Part shown: positions 9,401 through 16,854 of the stretch, in pieces | Position numbering within the stretch: position 1 is the first letter of the stretch | Layout: each line of letters opens with the position of its first letter | Source: Thalassomonas haliotis | Lineage (GTDB): Bacteria > Pseudomonadota > Gammaproteobacteria > Enterobacterales > Alteromonadaceae | Length of the DNA stretch: 64,000 nt | Reading direction: 5' to 3' | Assembly: GCF_028657945.1 (NCBI RefSeq) | Contig: NZ_CP059693.1 | Coordinates: forward strand, 5,704,001 to 5,768,000 | Program-made: the position numbers and the translations under genes | Notes under the pieces: model-generated | Told to the model about the DNA's origin: nothing | The model's database searches: none | What the model saw: the letters and a program-made list of their open reading frames with translations, nothing else

Positions 9401-10207
9401 CATGCGCGGAATATAACTGGTTACCGTTTTTTCTACCTGACGACGGTAACGACTGGACCTGTCGGCAAAATCTTCATTTTTCTCATCATACTGCCAGTCG
9501 TAATCGGGATTATCTTCCCAGCCCATAGTAGTGGTAGTAATTTCTTCCAGGCTATCGCAAAAATTAGCAGCGTCGATAAAAGACTGTGCCAGCATACGGT
9601 CCGGCTTAGTACCTTTACCGTAACGGCTATTGGTTAAATAATCATAAAAACATAACGCCGGGTTATTGCTATATTCGATTTGACCACTGCGGGGATCAAA
9701 AACCTTTTTCCCGCGGATCAAAGCGGTCACTTTAGGCTCGCCCCGGTATTTATTGACCTTTTTATTTTGCTTTAGCTGGATATAGGCATAACACAAACCG
9801 CTGAGCTTATGCTGGCTGGTCCATTGGGAAATACTGTTGACTATGGTTGAAGGTACGCCCTGATCATCGCTGCCGGTGCATTTGACTACGGTATTATAAT
9901 CACTCCATTTAGCGTCGGTATAAGGAACTTCGTCGAAATAAACCTGCTCTATGGCATCCACTTCCCCTTCACAAAAGACCGCAACAATATGCAACAGCTC
10001 ATTTTTAGCACCGCCTTTAACATCCGATGTCGACTTAAATACCTTGATCGCCGGCAATAAACGTTTGCCGTAAACGACGGGAATAGCATGGTCCGAGCCC
10101 TGCTTTTCAACCTTATAACCTTCGATATCTTCTTCAAGTCCCAGCCAATCTTTGAGACGACGAAACGGGCGCGTAATATCGCGCCACAGCTTTGAAAATA
10201 ATCCCAT
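6428..10207 (-). CDS. gpJ-like central tail tip (host specificity) protein, 1259 aa
   Basis: This is the largest gene of the tail module. Its N-terminus (VVYGKRLLPAIKVF, then a region with NPALCFYDYLTNSRYG) matches what I know of lambda gpJ-type tip proteins, which form the baseplate hub and central fibre. Fibronectin-III-like stretches follow at about 490-680. Then come five tandem 32-residue repeats at about 760-917, and a C-terminal domain with GGTFTGTLSAS..NGGTINGG as in phage tip C-termini. It starts 1 base beyond the stop of the 48-residue gene. In long-tailed phages this protein contacts the receptor and ends the tape-measure channel. Confidence 0.9.
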   Translation of the reverse strand: MGLFSKLWRDITRPFRRLKDWLGLEEDIEGYKVEKQGSDHAIPVVYGKRLLPAIKVFKSTSDVKGGAKNELLHIVAVFCEGEVDAIEQVYFDEVPYTDAKWSDYNTVVKCTGSDDQGVPSTIVNSISQWTSQHKLSGLCYAYIQLKQNKKVNKYRGEPKVTALIRGKKVFDPRSGQIEYSNNPALCFYDYLTNSRYGKGTKPDRMLAQSFIDAANFCDSLEEITTTTMGWEDNPDYDWQYDEKNEDFADRSSRYRRQVEKTVTSYIPRMSCNVILDTKQTVFENTKILLAGMRGVIPPTAGLMRLAIESDGPALFKFDDENIIDGVSMQTSGKNDRFNQVIVQFDNEETNYHGDEVVYPPADDPLVATWLSEDDDKELIKSIKFPTITNKAEAMQMAEIIAKRSRQDLIVTLTGTPETLVVEPGDLVSIDNDSFGWLEKPFRVISTKINLDGNCSFEMREHQDSIYPWSEKTIEQDIPDTYLADPSLIAVPTGLSYTETPDSNNLQLAKLTWDDPSDALVSKHSIELYLVSQDSEDVLVWSSETVQNSQVIEQLTFGQYRAEVRAHNSLFVSPAAVVLFTVAVPQAPVSLGLTATNFEIVARPTLANQNHYVEFELLLGEGNNRLTAEVVGQGKSFSIPGRKPDTLYYLWARAKSPWGDSDWLMESVTTTNDNSELIDFIGVDGIQDSIFDAVVDELHLDVDNIIDNALDDAGIDPAQSITDIINNVWDNFETGEDLITEQKVRKTETASLVADLGDAKASIETTNQVIADLDSATATSVSEINSAIGDANSRINTTNQTVANLDSATASSINELSSDIGAANSRISTTNQTVANLDSATASSITSLTSSIGTANSRIDSTNRTMADLDSATSISINSLSSSIGTANSRIDSTNTTVANLDRSTATSISNLSTNIANNYATNTRVNSVESTAAGAASSLTGLRTAVAGTNNQAQAELILSSTIDDVGTVKSRAYFGTSTLVDGTARVNGIVVSDDDNERAIEFKTDAIRFVDGSGNAQFEWNAAKNKFMFAGELNGVGGTFTGTLSASTMNGGTINGGAIKGGTLDINSNTKISSDGTLTANAAVLNSAQLKQVTVKDSNGATILDSSGLNGTYIKDLSVDTVQIAGNAVTASSKFSLAKFWIEDKTTKYGQTANITSHLSPYGVSSTVIAQVVAACVRRSGGSGDDKIDVTAYLYSGSTLLDSRKVTVGVPEDKNSYHFIPFTLMGTTTGPIYIKFKGYAWGEDWEVEGWGSIHSAKK
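7455..7924 (-). repeat. Five tandem 96-bp repeats inside the gpJ-like gene
   Basis: Each unit encodes about 32 residues on the pattern TTNQTVANLDSATASSI followed by a Leu/Ser stretch and ANSRI. The first and last units are the most diverged. The pattern suggests an extended helical or coiled-coil rod in the tip protein. Such repeats can change copy number by slippage or recombination. Confidence 0.85.
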
Positions 10208-10354
10208 TTATTTGCAGCCCCTTTTAGCTTCTTCTCCCGTTAATTCAGGGAAAGAAGCGAACTCAACACCTAAACCATACGGCAGGCTAAATTGACGAAA
10301 CGGACGAGTGAACACACGCCGCAGCGTTGAAAACATGCTTGAGAATAGCGTCAT
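10208..10354 (-). CDS. Small 48-residue tail protein resembling the N-terminus of gpJ
   Basis: ATG at 10354 overlaps the TAA of the upstream gene, and TAA at 10210-10208 abuts the gpJ ATG (AAATAAATG). The ORF fills its slot exactly. The protein begins MTLFSSMFSTLRRVFTRPFR; the gpJ protein begins MGLFSKLWRDITRPFRRLK. The shared LFS....TRPFR pattern suggests an N-terminal duplication of gpJ or a common docking peptide. Position corresponds to the slot that in many phages holds NlpC/P60 (K) or I proteins, but no peptidase motif is present. Confidence 0.65.
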   Translation of the reverse strand: MTLFSSMFSTLRRVFTRPFRQFSLPYGLGVEFASFPELTGEEAKRGCK

Positions 10355-10899
10355 TAGTCACTGCCCCATTTATATTCTTTGCCGGATACCGGTGCGAACT
10401 CAAAACCCAGGTCATCAGGAAAAAACCGCTGTTGGCTGGCGGTTGTGGTACGCCTTCCTGCGGCTTTTTTATAATCCGCCCATTCACTGGCAACACGAAT
10501 CGCCGCCGAAGGAGATTTACCATCTTTGCCGTTAAAACCCGTGATCAAGCCAGACCACAAAGTAACGGGGTCCGGGATCACCTGAGCGCCATTAAGGTAA
10601 GCACGATGAATGGTCACCAGGCGATTTACCTGAGTCGATCCCAACAAAGTCACCAACAAGGATTGCTCAACCAAAGTAAAAGCAATTTTGATTTCACCAA
10701 TATTAATCTCGCTTTTGGTTTTAATAGCATCCAGCCCCAGTAAGACACCGTTGCCCAGATAAGTTTCGCCATCAAAGTCGACATCATAAACAGCATCGGT
10801 CAGCAGCACAGGACCGCTGGCAAATTCAATTTTGATCAGATGGCAAAATTCATGGTCTGAATTAATCGCCTGCCTGACTTGCTCGGTAATATTTAACAT
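10354..10899 (-). CDS. Baseplate/tail assembly protein, DUF2163 / phage BR0599-like
   Basis: This 181-residue protein begins with a conserved pattern of the family (LIKIEFASGPVLLTDAVYDVDFDGETYLGNG...LGLDAIK). The family is placed beside tail-tip proteins in siphoviruses and gene transfer agents. It overlaps both neighbours by TAATG-type junctions. In those systems the protein belongs to the hub under the tape measure. The family call is from memory of the pattern, without a search. Confidence 0.75.
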   Translation of the reverse strand: MLNITEQVRQAINSDHEFCHLIKIEFASGPVLLTDAVYDVDFDGETYLGNGVLLGLDAIKTKSEINIGEIKIAFTLVEQSLLVTLLGSTQVNRLVTIHRAYLNGAQVIPDPVTLWSGLITGFNGKDGKSPSAAIRVASEWADYKKAAGRRTTTASQQRFFPDDLGFEFAPVSGKEYKWGSD

Positions 10900-11501
10900 T
10901 AAAGCGCCTCGACACAGTCAATTTCATGCTTAACAAAACGGCTGTTGCCTATGCCGACCTTAAAGCCCTGCACATCACGCTTTAATGCCATAGTAAAAGG
11001 CACATCCTTGACGATAATATTTTCATCGGCGGCAACACTTTTGACTAAACCCGGAGTGATCTGATAACTCATATTTCCCGCCGAATCGGTATCGGCATTA
11101 GCGGTCACCTGATACACCTTGCTGTGACCGGCAAAACGGATAAAATCCCCCGCCATCACCTGGTTTTCGACATTCGCCGCACCATGTTTGGCCGGTACCA
11201 TTTTTTCGCCGGCAGCCGTGGCCGCACTCACCGACGGCACCCCGGTCGCCGCTCCCTGCGGCGTTGAATACAAAGGCAAGATCACATCGAAACTGTTCAG
11301 CCTGCCTTCAAGGGCATTTAAAAATGCACTGAGGGAGCGGGCATCCGCATCTTCAAGCGGCACGGTACGCAAGGTCACTTCCCAGCGATGTGCCGGTATC
11401 CGGCGTACATGCCGACGTAAGCTGCGTGATTCACTGTAAAAATTAGGGGTATTGGATTTAAGCCCCAGAGAGTTAAATTTAATATGGGTTGGGAATTTCA
11501 T
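10899..11501 (-). CDS. Distal tail / baseplate protein, 200 aa
   Basis: Between the tape measure and the DUF2163 gene, siphoviruses usually carry a distal tail protein. The N-terminus (FPTHIKFNS....NFYSESRSLRRHVRR.PAHRWEVTLRT) fits the start of small distal tail proteins or DUF2460-like proteins, but I cannot decide between them. The rest appears beta-rich with no membrane segment. The role in joining tail tube to tip is inferred from gene order. Confidence 0.65.
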   Translation of the reverse strand: MKFPTHIKFNSLGLKSNTPNFYSESRSLRRHVRRIPAHRWEVTLRTVPLEDADARSLSAFLNALEGRLNSFDVILPLYSTPQGAATGVPSVSAATAAGEKMVPAKHGAANVENQVMAGDFIRFAGHSKVYQVTANADTDSAGNMSYQITPGLVKSVAADENIIVKDVPFTMALKRDVQGFKVGIGNSRFVKHEIDCVEAL

Positions 11502-11618
11502 GGTTTTCTCTTTTATATCTTTGCTCTGAGCCCAGAACCAAATACGCTAATTGAATAAGCAAGGGGAAAGGAGTTAACGTCAAAGCGTTAACCCCTGCGA
11601 ACAACTACAGGTTTAACT

Positions 11619-13934
11619 TTATAAATCGCGGCCTTGATCAGCCAAAGCCATCTGTACCATAGAAGTGATCAAGTCACGCTCTGCCATCAGGGCTTCCACC
11701 ACAGAGTCCCTGTCCGGTGCGGTGATATTGATATTGACATCGGTGTTTTGCACGGTAGCAGAACCAGCTGACATATCGGCTTCTTCATTCAGTGCTTTAT
11801 GCAGATTATCGTTACTGGTGATTTGACCGCTGGCTCCCGGGGTAAATAGTTCGGGACCATTTTCACCGACCAGGTAAGTTTGCCCGTTGCCCACAGGACC
11901 ACCTAAGGCCCTGGCACCAGAAATCGGCTGGCTTTTGATTTGCGCAACATTGGCCATACCGGCAGCAATTGCAGCCGCTGCTGCAGCAACACCTAAAGCA
12001 GGACCGATAATAGGAATACCCGCCAGGGAGCTATAAGCATTGTTAGCCGATTCATAAGTTTTTATGGTCGCCTGACCTATGGCTGCGGCTTTGGCAATTT
12101 GCGCCCCTTTTTTACCGGTTGATGCCAATGCCTGCAGGTTCCCCAACATGCCATCAACACCTGACTTCAACTTAGCCTCTTCTTCAGCTTGTTTGATCGC
12201 CGTCATTCTCTGCTCAGATTCAGTGACAGCTAATTCATTATCAGCACGAAACTGAGTTTGTAATTCTGCCTTGGCAATTTCATTATCACCCAACAAAATC
12301 ATTTGCTGATCAAAGTTTTCCTGCATCCGCAGCAGTTGCTCATCTCTGCGTTGCAATTCAGCTGCCTGTTCTTCAGAGATAATACCTTCTTTAAACTGCT
12401 TCATAATTTCTGAATGAGCAAACATTTGCTCCATTTCTTGCTCTTGTGCCAATTGCAGCGAAGCAAGTTTCTGTTCTTGCTGCATAGCAAATAACGAGGC
12501 TTGTTCTTCCGGATTTATCTCAGAGGTAGCTTGATCTGCCCCGATAGCTGCCGCCCCAACCATTGGCATGGTTTGAGGCATAGCCGGATCGATAGCAGTT
12601 ACAGGAGCTTGTTGGCAACATGGCTGCGATTGAGGGTTTTCGCAAGCGCAAGCTTGAGCCGTTCCGGTTAACCCCCCGCTTTCAGGCTTAACACCAATTG
12701 CAGCTTTCTTTTGATCAGCACGATACTGGAGCTCTTCTGCATAAACCGTTTTTAAACCTTCACCATTGGCGAAACCATTCTTATTTGCATAGGATTGACT
12801 GACTTCCGCTGACCTGATTATTTTAATCTGTTTATCTGTGGCCTCTTGAATGAGCTCCTGCTCTGTCGCTAACTCTTTTCTGACCACATCCAGCTTTTTC
12901 TCTCCTGCCTTCTGTCTGGCTTCTAGCCTTCTTTGGTGGCGTGCTTTTTCCGCAGCCTCACTACCCTGTCTGGCTTTTTCTTCTTCACCAATAACCTTTT
13001 GGGTAGCGATTATTTCTTCATCAAGAGAGCTTAACCTGCCTTGAAGGGCAATATCAGGGCCAACAAGTAAACTGCCAACCCTATTACCCGGTTGACTATT
13101 TACCGCAGCAAGTTGCTGTTCAATTTTAACCTTTTCAGCCTGAAGTGCTTCAAGTTGTTTTTGTGGAGAGATATCATCAGCGGCAATGAAAGAGTCAATG
13201 GCACTGACAATACCATTAGCTGCAGAAGTTAAGGCTTCATCATAACTAAAGAAGTCATCAATCGATATCTTCCAATCAGTCCAATGATCAGACAGCTTAT
13301 CCATGGCACCTGAGAACCCAGAATCCAACTGTTGCGCTTTACCGCCCACACGCTGGTTAACGGCGTTTAATATCGCATCTCCTGCCTGATCTCTTTTGCC
13401 TTCTTTTTCCAGCAGAGTAATATTTTTAATTTCTTCCGGGGTGAACTGTACCTTTGCTTTTTGTAAATTCTTTAACCCTTTTAATGGCTCAGCCTGTGCT
13501 TCTGCCAACATTTTAGCATTTGAAACAATATCGCCACTTAAAACAGTTAAATCTTGTGAGGCCGCTAGTATTTTATCAAAAGATTCTTTGCGAACGGCCT
13601 TCCCCGTCAACAGAACTTTAGCGGCAGCTGTGGCAGTTTCTCTTGTCGCTTTAGTATTTAAAGCAACACTTTTAATTTGCTCATCAACATGTTTTGCCGT
13701 AACCCCGGTACTATAATTAGTGGCTTCAATAATTGCCTGAAGCTCTAAAACTCGTTGTTTTTGCGCTTCAGCCGCAGACAACAGTGCTTTATTTCCACTT
13801 TTCACCTTATCTAATAATATTTTTCTCAGGGCTGCTTCTTGGGCTGCCGCCTTCTCTGCAGCGCCTAGCTGAGGGTCAATCGCCGAATCGGCAAGCATAA
13901 CTGCCCGCGCACCTTGTACGAGTTGTATTGCCAT
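11619..13934 (-). CDS. Tail tape measure protein, 771 aa
   Basis: The ATG at 13934 overlaps the stop of the chaperone ORF (TAATG). The protein is long, Ala/Glu/Gln-rich and mostly helical, with a hydrophobic Ala/Gly segment near residue 645 (IPIIGPALGVAAAAAAIAAG). Towards the C-terminus it has the motif GQTYLVGENGPELFTPG, a hallmark of many tape-measure proteins. In the family these proteins set tail length and leave the tube on ejection. Using about 1.5 Angstrom per residue, the expected tail would be roughly 110-120 nm (inference). A Cys-rich stretch (ACACENPQSQPCCQQ, around residue 425) is unusual. Confidence 0.88.
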   Translation of the reverse strand: MAIQLVQGARAVMLADSAIDPQLGAAEKAAAQEAALRKILLDKVKSGNKALLSAAEAQKQRVLELQAIIEATNYSTGVTAKHVDEQIKSVALNTKATRETATAAAKVLLTGKAVRKESFDKILAASQDLTVLSGDIVSNAKMLAEAQAEPLKGLKNLQKAKVQFTPEEIKNITLLEKEGKRDQAGDAILNAVNQRVGGKAQQLDSGFSGAMDKLSDHWTDWKISIDDFFSYDEALTSAANGIVSAIDSFIAADDISPQKQLEALQAEKVKIEQQLAAVNSQPGNRVGSLLVGPDIALQGRLSSLDEEIIATQKVIGEEEKARQGSEAAEKARHQRRLEARQKAGEKKLDVVRKELATEQELIQEATDKQIKIIRSAEVSQSYANKNGFANGEGLKTVYAEELQYRADQKKAAIGVKPESGGLTGTAQACACENPQSQPCCQQAPVTAIDPAMPQTMPMVGAAAIGADQATSEINPEEQASLFAMQQEQKLASLQLAQEQEMEQMFAHSEIMKQFKEGIISEEQAAELQRRDEQLLRMQENFDQQMILLGDNEIAKAELQTQFRADNELAVTESEQRMTAIKQAEEEAKLKSGVDGMLGNLQALASTGKKGAQIAKAAAIGQATIKTYESANNAYSSLAGIPIIGPALGVAAAAAAIAAGMANVAQIKSQPISGARALGGPVGNGQTYLVGENGPELFTPGASGQITSNDNLHKALNEEADMSAGSATVQNTDVNINITAPDRDSVVEALMAERDLITSMVQMALADQGRDL

Positions 13935-14128
13935 TATCCAAGTTCCTCTTTCATGGCGGAGATTTCATCCTCCACGGAAACTTCGACAGTCTTAGCAGCT
14001 GATGAGAATCGTAAAGGGTTTTCTGTGTATGAGTAATAGGCCATATACTCAGTGATCTGTGCGCTGTCTAATTTTTGCAACAGCTCGTTGATTGGGCAAC
14101 CTAAATCAAGAGACAGGCGCAATAACAT
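13934..14128 (-). CDS. Tail assembly chaperone T-part (DUF4035-like), made by -1 frameshift
   Basis: This 64-residue ORF corresponds to the T half of the lambda G/GT system and resembles DUF4035 proteins (LSLDLGCPINELL...ITEYMAYYS). Its own ATG at 14128 has no good ribosome binding site. Instead the frame is open upstream to the A AAA AAC slippery site at the end of the 14149-14499 gene. A -1 shift there joins the two ORFs through LARQPVRR to give a fusion of about 188 residues (13934-14499). In lambda-like phages GT carries the tail tube protein to the tape measure. Confidence 0.78.
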   Translation of the reverse strand: MLLRLSLDLGCPINELLQKLDSAQITEYMAYYSYTENPLRFSSAAKTVEVSVEDEISAMKEELG

Positions 14129-14158
14129 GCGCCTGACTGGTTGCCTTGCTAGTTTTTT
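14114..14158 (-). promoter_or_regulatory. -1 programmed ribosomal frameshift site (A AAA AAC + stem-loop)
   Basis: The minus-strand heptamer A AAA AAC (14158-14152) lies in the correct phase over the last two sense codons AAA AAC, immediately before the TAG stop (14151-14149). The -1 frame is open into the T ORF. Sixteen bases downstream is a perfect 8-bp stem (CAGGCGCA / TGCGCCTG, 14135-14128 with 14121-14114, 6-base loop) that could stimulate the shift. This matches the G/GT design known from lambda-like tails. Confidence 0.8.
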
Positions 14159-14499
14159 TCACTTTCCTCTAGCGCGGCCATAGATACTCGGGAAAGCTTG
14201 TCCGCCGCCAGAAAAACACGGTCCAACGCACGCGCAGATTTTGCGCGCAGGGCTTTCACGTCCTTAAGACTGAACATCGGCTTGTTGTTTTCATCGACAA
14301 TCGACAAAGACACCAGCTTAGTTTTAAAGTCATTCTGATTGATTTCACCTTCGGCGGTGATCATGCTTCGATCATAGTCTTCACGCTGACCACCACTAAG
14401 CATCTGAATTTTCACCGAACCGCCCCATTCGGGCACCTCGATAACTTCGCTGGCTCTGTCCTCGGCAGCGAGAATTTGCTCTCTGCTAAGTAATGACAT
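14149..14499 (-). CDS. Tail assembly chaperone G-part, 116 aa
   Basis: The ATG at 14499 overlaps the TAA of the tail tube gene (TAATG); a start five codons earlier would invade that gene. The protein (MSLLSREQILAAED..., with VPEWGGSVKIQMLSGGQREDYD) fits phage tail assembly chaperones of the TAC family. It ends ...SEKN-stop exactly at a slippery heptamer. It should bind the tape measure during tail assembly, as lambda gpG does, and most copies should end here with a minority shifting into the next ORF. Confidence 0.82.
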   Translation of the reverse strand: MSLLSREQILAAEDRASEVIEVPEWGGSVKIQMLSGGQREDYDRSMITAEGEINQNDFKTKLVSLSIVDENNKPMFSLKDVKALRAKSARALDRVFLAADKLSRVSMAALEESEKN

Positions 14500-14912
14500 T
14501 AGGCTTCTGTCCAAGTGGTTGTGCCGACTTGCTTGGCTTTTACAGTGAAAGTTAACGCCGCTTCCATTTCCGCTTCATTCATTTTGTAGCCCAGTAGCAA
14601 CATGCTCATTGTTGCTTTGGTGCCGTCCGGATATTCAATTTCGAAATCGCGTGTTTCTTTTGCACGCGCCGCTTCACGGAAAGTTTTCTGCTCAGCGTCG
14701 CTTTTCAGGTAGTTAACCGTGATTTCTTTTTCTTCACCGTCAACGATGCCGGCAATATATTGCTTGGCAGTGTCAGCAAGTGAGGTCACTTCTACCGTTG
14801 GAGTTTCTTCACCGATAGTACCGATAGTTTTTACACCCGGAATAGCCGTGAAAACAGGAGTCTGTTCCATGTCAGACATTTTAAATAGAGTACCTGCGCC
14901 TAAAGTCGCCAT
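14499..14912 (-). CDS. Major tail tube protein, 137 aa
   Basis: This is a small protein lying directly before the chaperone genes, the usual place of the tail tube subunit. It has the expected beta-rich features and the segments GTLFKMSD, DTAKQYIAGIVDGEE and FEIEYPDGTKATMSMLLLGYK, typical of lambda-gpV/phage-tail-tube-like proteins. Many copies would stack as hexamer rings around the tape measure. A terminator-like hairpin separates it from the upstream gene, so it may have its own promoter in the 14913-15044 gap. Confidence 0.85.
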   Translation of the reverse strand: MATLGAGTLFKMSDMEQTPVFTAIPGVKTIGTIGEETPTVEVTSLADTAKQYIAGIVDGEEKEITVNYLKSDAEQKTFREAARAKETRDFEIEYPDGTKATMSMLLLGYKMNEAEMEAALTFTVKAKQVGTTTWTEA

Positions 14913-15003
14913 AATGATTTTCCTTTTGTTGTTAAAAAGTAATGTTTAAAAAAAGTTGTTAAAAATAGTGTTTAAAAAGAATTGCCTTAAAAAATTAAGA
15001 ATT

Positions 15004-15028
15004 AAAAAAGGCGCTTAAAAGCGCCTTT
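15004..15028 (-). terminator. Terminator between tail-completion and tail-tube genes
   Basis: On the minus strand GGCGCTT-TT-AAGCGCC (7-bp perfect GC-rich stem) is followed by TTTTTTAATT. It lies 16 bases after the stop of the DUF3168 gene and before the tail tube gene, with no competing gene in between. It should end or attenuate the first transcript. Confidence 0.75.
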
Positions 15029-15044
15029 AGTGGAATAATTCGAA

Positions 15045-15422
15045 TCAGTTTAAGTAGGTGACATTAATAATTAACGCCAGGGTGTTACTGTTGGGAGTGT
15101 CATCCAGGACATCGTCATTGGTGCTTACCTGTATCAAGCCGATATTTAAGCCGTTGACTGTGCCGCGATAACCGTTGAGTAACTGCAACGTTTGCCGCAT
15201 GCTGGATAATTCGTTATAGGTCTCGGCCCATAAGTCAATTTGCAACTTATGAGAACCGATGCCCGATGGCGTACCATCTAAATTTAATTGCTGTTTTGAT
15301 TCACCACTTTGATAAGTAATGGCCGGTAAGGGCGCACTGTCGTCACGCACAACCGGGGTAACTCGCCCGGCAAGTCCGGGCAGCCGATCATTGATCAGGC
15401 TCACTATCGCTTGCTCTACCAT
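15045..15422 (-). CDS. Tail completion protein, DUF3168-like, 125 aa
   Basis: The start chosen is ATG 15422 (MVEQAIVSLINDRLPG), preceded by AGGAAACCTCC; an upstream in-frame ATG at 15467 has no such site. The pattern of an N-terminal helix, VVRDDSAPLPAITYQ, then LQIDLWAETYNELSSMRQTLQ and a final strand fits DUF3168/HK97 gp10-like tail-completion proteins, which cap the tube or join tail to head. It is the first gene of the tail module. Nothing phage-like lies upstream of it. Confidence 0.78.
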   Translation of the reverse strand: MVEQAIVSLINDRLPGLAGRVTPVVRDDSAPLPAITYQSGESKQQLNLDGTPSGIGSHKLQIDLWAETYNELSSMRQTLQLLNGYRGTVNGLNIGLIQVSTNDDVLDDTPNSNTLALIINVTYLN

Positions 15423-15687
15423 GGAGGTTTCCTGCAATAATTGTTTATATAAAAAGGGAGTTAACAATATGTTCTGATGCGGCTGAATCGCCGTTTAAGA
15501 GAATTGTACTGTTTAGCCGGGGTAGGTAGCGCTGTTAATGAACCTTTGCCAAACATAGGGCTATGATACGTTTTTTTAGGGCAATCAACAGGTCAAGTTC
15601 GACCTGATGCTTTACCAAGAACAAATATCGGCCACAGGCAAGAAGTAAAGAGTTTTTATTTCAAAAGGTTAACAAGAAAAATCAATT
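15423..15687. other. Boundary gap between the tail module and host genes
   Basis: This 265-base gap separates the tail module from the aminotransferase gene, both on the minus strand. It should hold the promoter for the tail genes. I see no clear -10/-35 pair. The only structure is a hairpin-like palindrome CAGGTC-AAGTTC-GACCTG at 15589-15606. No integrase, attachment site, tRNA or head gene is visible. Confidence 0.5.
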
Positions 15688-16839
15688 TCAGGACAAATCG
15701 ATAAAATCTTGAAAAAGCGATAATGCCTCCGGAAAGTCTTGTTGTCCCAGGCCTAAACGAAAGTACTCTCCTGCCTGGCCGAAAAGGTAGCCGGGTAAGA
15801 CCAATACCTTATGCTTGCGGGCAAGCTCAGGCCCCCAGTCTTTGATCGGCCTTTGCAGATGGGATTTCACTAAGGTCATAATACCCGCCTGAGGCGGCCG
15901 CCATGAAAACAGTCCGGCATTGCTATCAACAAAACGCTGAAAATGTTTGATGTTATCACTGATGATGCGGTTATTTTGCGCCAGGATATTATCACTGTTC
16001 CGGAGCGCCATTAATGCCAGCTGCTCATCCACGGCCGAGGTGCAAATTGAACCATAGGCTTTAACCGACAGTAATTGAGCCAACAAGCTTTTATCCGGCG
16101 ACAGCACCCAGCCGATACGCAGCCCCGCCAGGCCAAAGCTTTTCGACATCACGCCAACCAGCAAACTTTTTTCATAACTGAGATAGTCATGAGCCAAAGA
16201 CAGCTCATGATAGTTGCTGGCCTGGGTGACATCATCGGCTAACAGATAACAATTATGCTGTTGCGCCACAGCCAACACCTGTTTTGCCGCTTCGCCGTCG
16301 ATAATACTGCCGGTAGGATTATGGGGGGAGTTAATAACGATCAATTTGGTATTATCATTAACCAAAGCCGCCAACTGCTCTGCATCCATGTGCCAGTTAT
16401 TAGCCTCTTGCAGGGGAATGGCATTAACCTTCACCCCCATTGCCTGCGCCATAGTCACCAGGGAAGGATAATTGGGGGTAAAGACCACAATCTCATCCCC
16501 GGGTGATAGCAGGCTTTGATAAATTGCCGCCAACGCTTCCTGTGCCCCGCAAAAGGTCAGCACATTATCTGCATCCAATGGATAACTTTTTCGGTTGAGG
16601 GCATGATGAAAGCGGACAATTTCCTGTCTTAACGCCACCGACCCCGACAGGGAAGCATACGTTAACGGCAGCTGTGCCAGGCTTTTATCCGCAAGTTGGC
16701 ACAACCGGACTAGCGTCAAAGACTGCCCGCAGGAGTTGCTGAGGTTAAAATCAATCTCAGTATTCAGGCTCTGGCTATAGGCTATATGCGCCGGTAATGT
16801 TAGTGCTTGCACCTTTAAGTCCCCGGCACTGCTCGGCAC
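15688..16839 (-). CDS. ovoB: PLP-dependent aminotransferase-fold lyase, OvoB-like
   Basis: This 383-residue fold-type I PLP enzyme shows NSPHNPTGS (cofactor region), DDVTQ, the Schiff-base lysine in SKSFGLAGLRIGW and a C-terminal FRLGLG arginine motif. By fold alone it could be an ordinary aminotransferase. However, it starts about 15 bases after ovoA, which argues for the ovothiol C-S lyase OvoB that cleaves 5-histidylcysteine sulfoxide to 5-thiohistidine. The start is GTG at 16839; an alternative GTG at 16812 follows GGGGACTTAAAG. Class assignment is firm; substrate is inferred from the operon. Confidence 0.72.
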   Translation of the reverse strand: MPSSAGDLKVQALTLPAHIAYSQSLNTEIDFNLSNSCGQSLTLVRLCQLADKSLAQLPLTYASLSGSVALRQEIVRFHHALNRKSYPLDADNVLTFCGAQEALAAIYQSLLSPGDEIVVFTPNYPSLVTMAQAMGVKVNAIPLQEANNWHMDAEQLAALVNDNTKLIVINSPHNPTGSIIDGEAAKQVLAVAQQHNCYLLADDVTQASNYHELSLAHDYLSYEKSLLVGVMSKSFGLAGLRIGWVLSPDKSLLAQLLSVKAYGSICTSAVDEQLALMALRNSDNILAQNNRIISDNIKHFQRFVDSNAGLFSWRPPQAGIMTLVKSHLQRPIKDWGPELARKHKVLVLPGYLFGQAGEYFRLGLGQQDFPEALSLFQDFIDLS

Positions 16840-16854
16840 ACTTGAAAGAGTAGC

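Noticed and set aside
15589..15606. CAGGTC-AAGTTC-GACCTG, suspected tRNA end or attachment site
   Set aside because: It is a simple hairpin; no acceptor stem, anticodon arm or CCA end is present nearby, and no matching copy was seen within the window.
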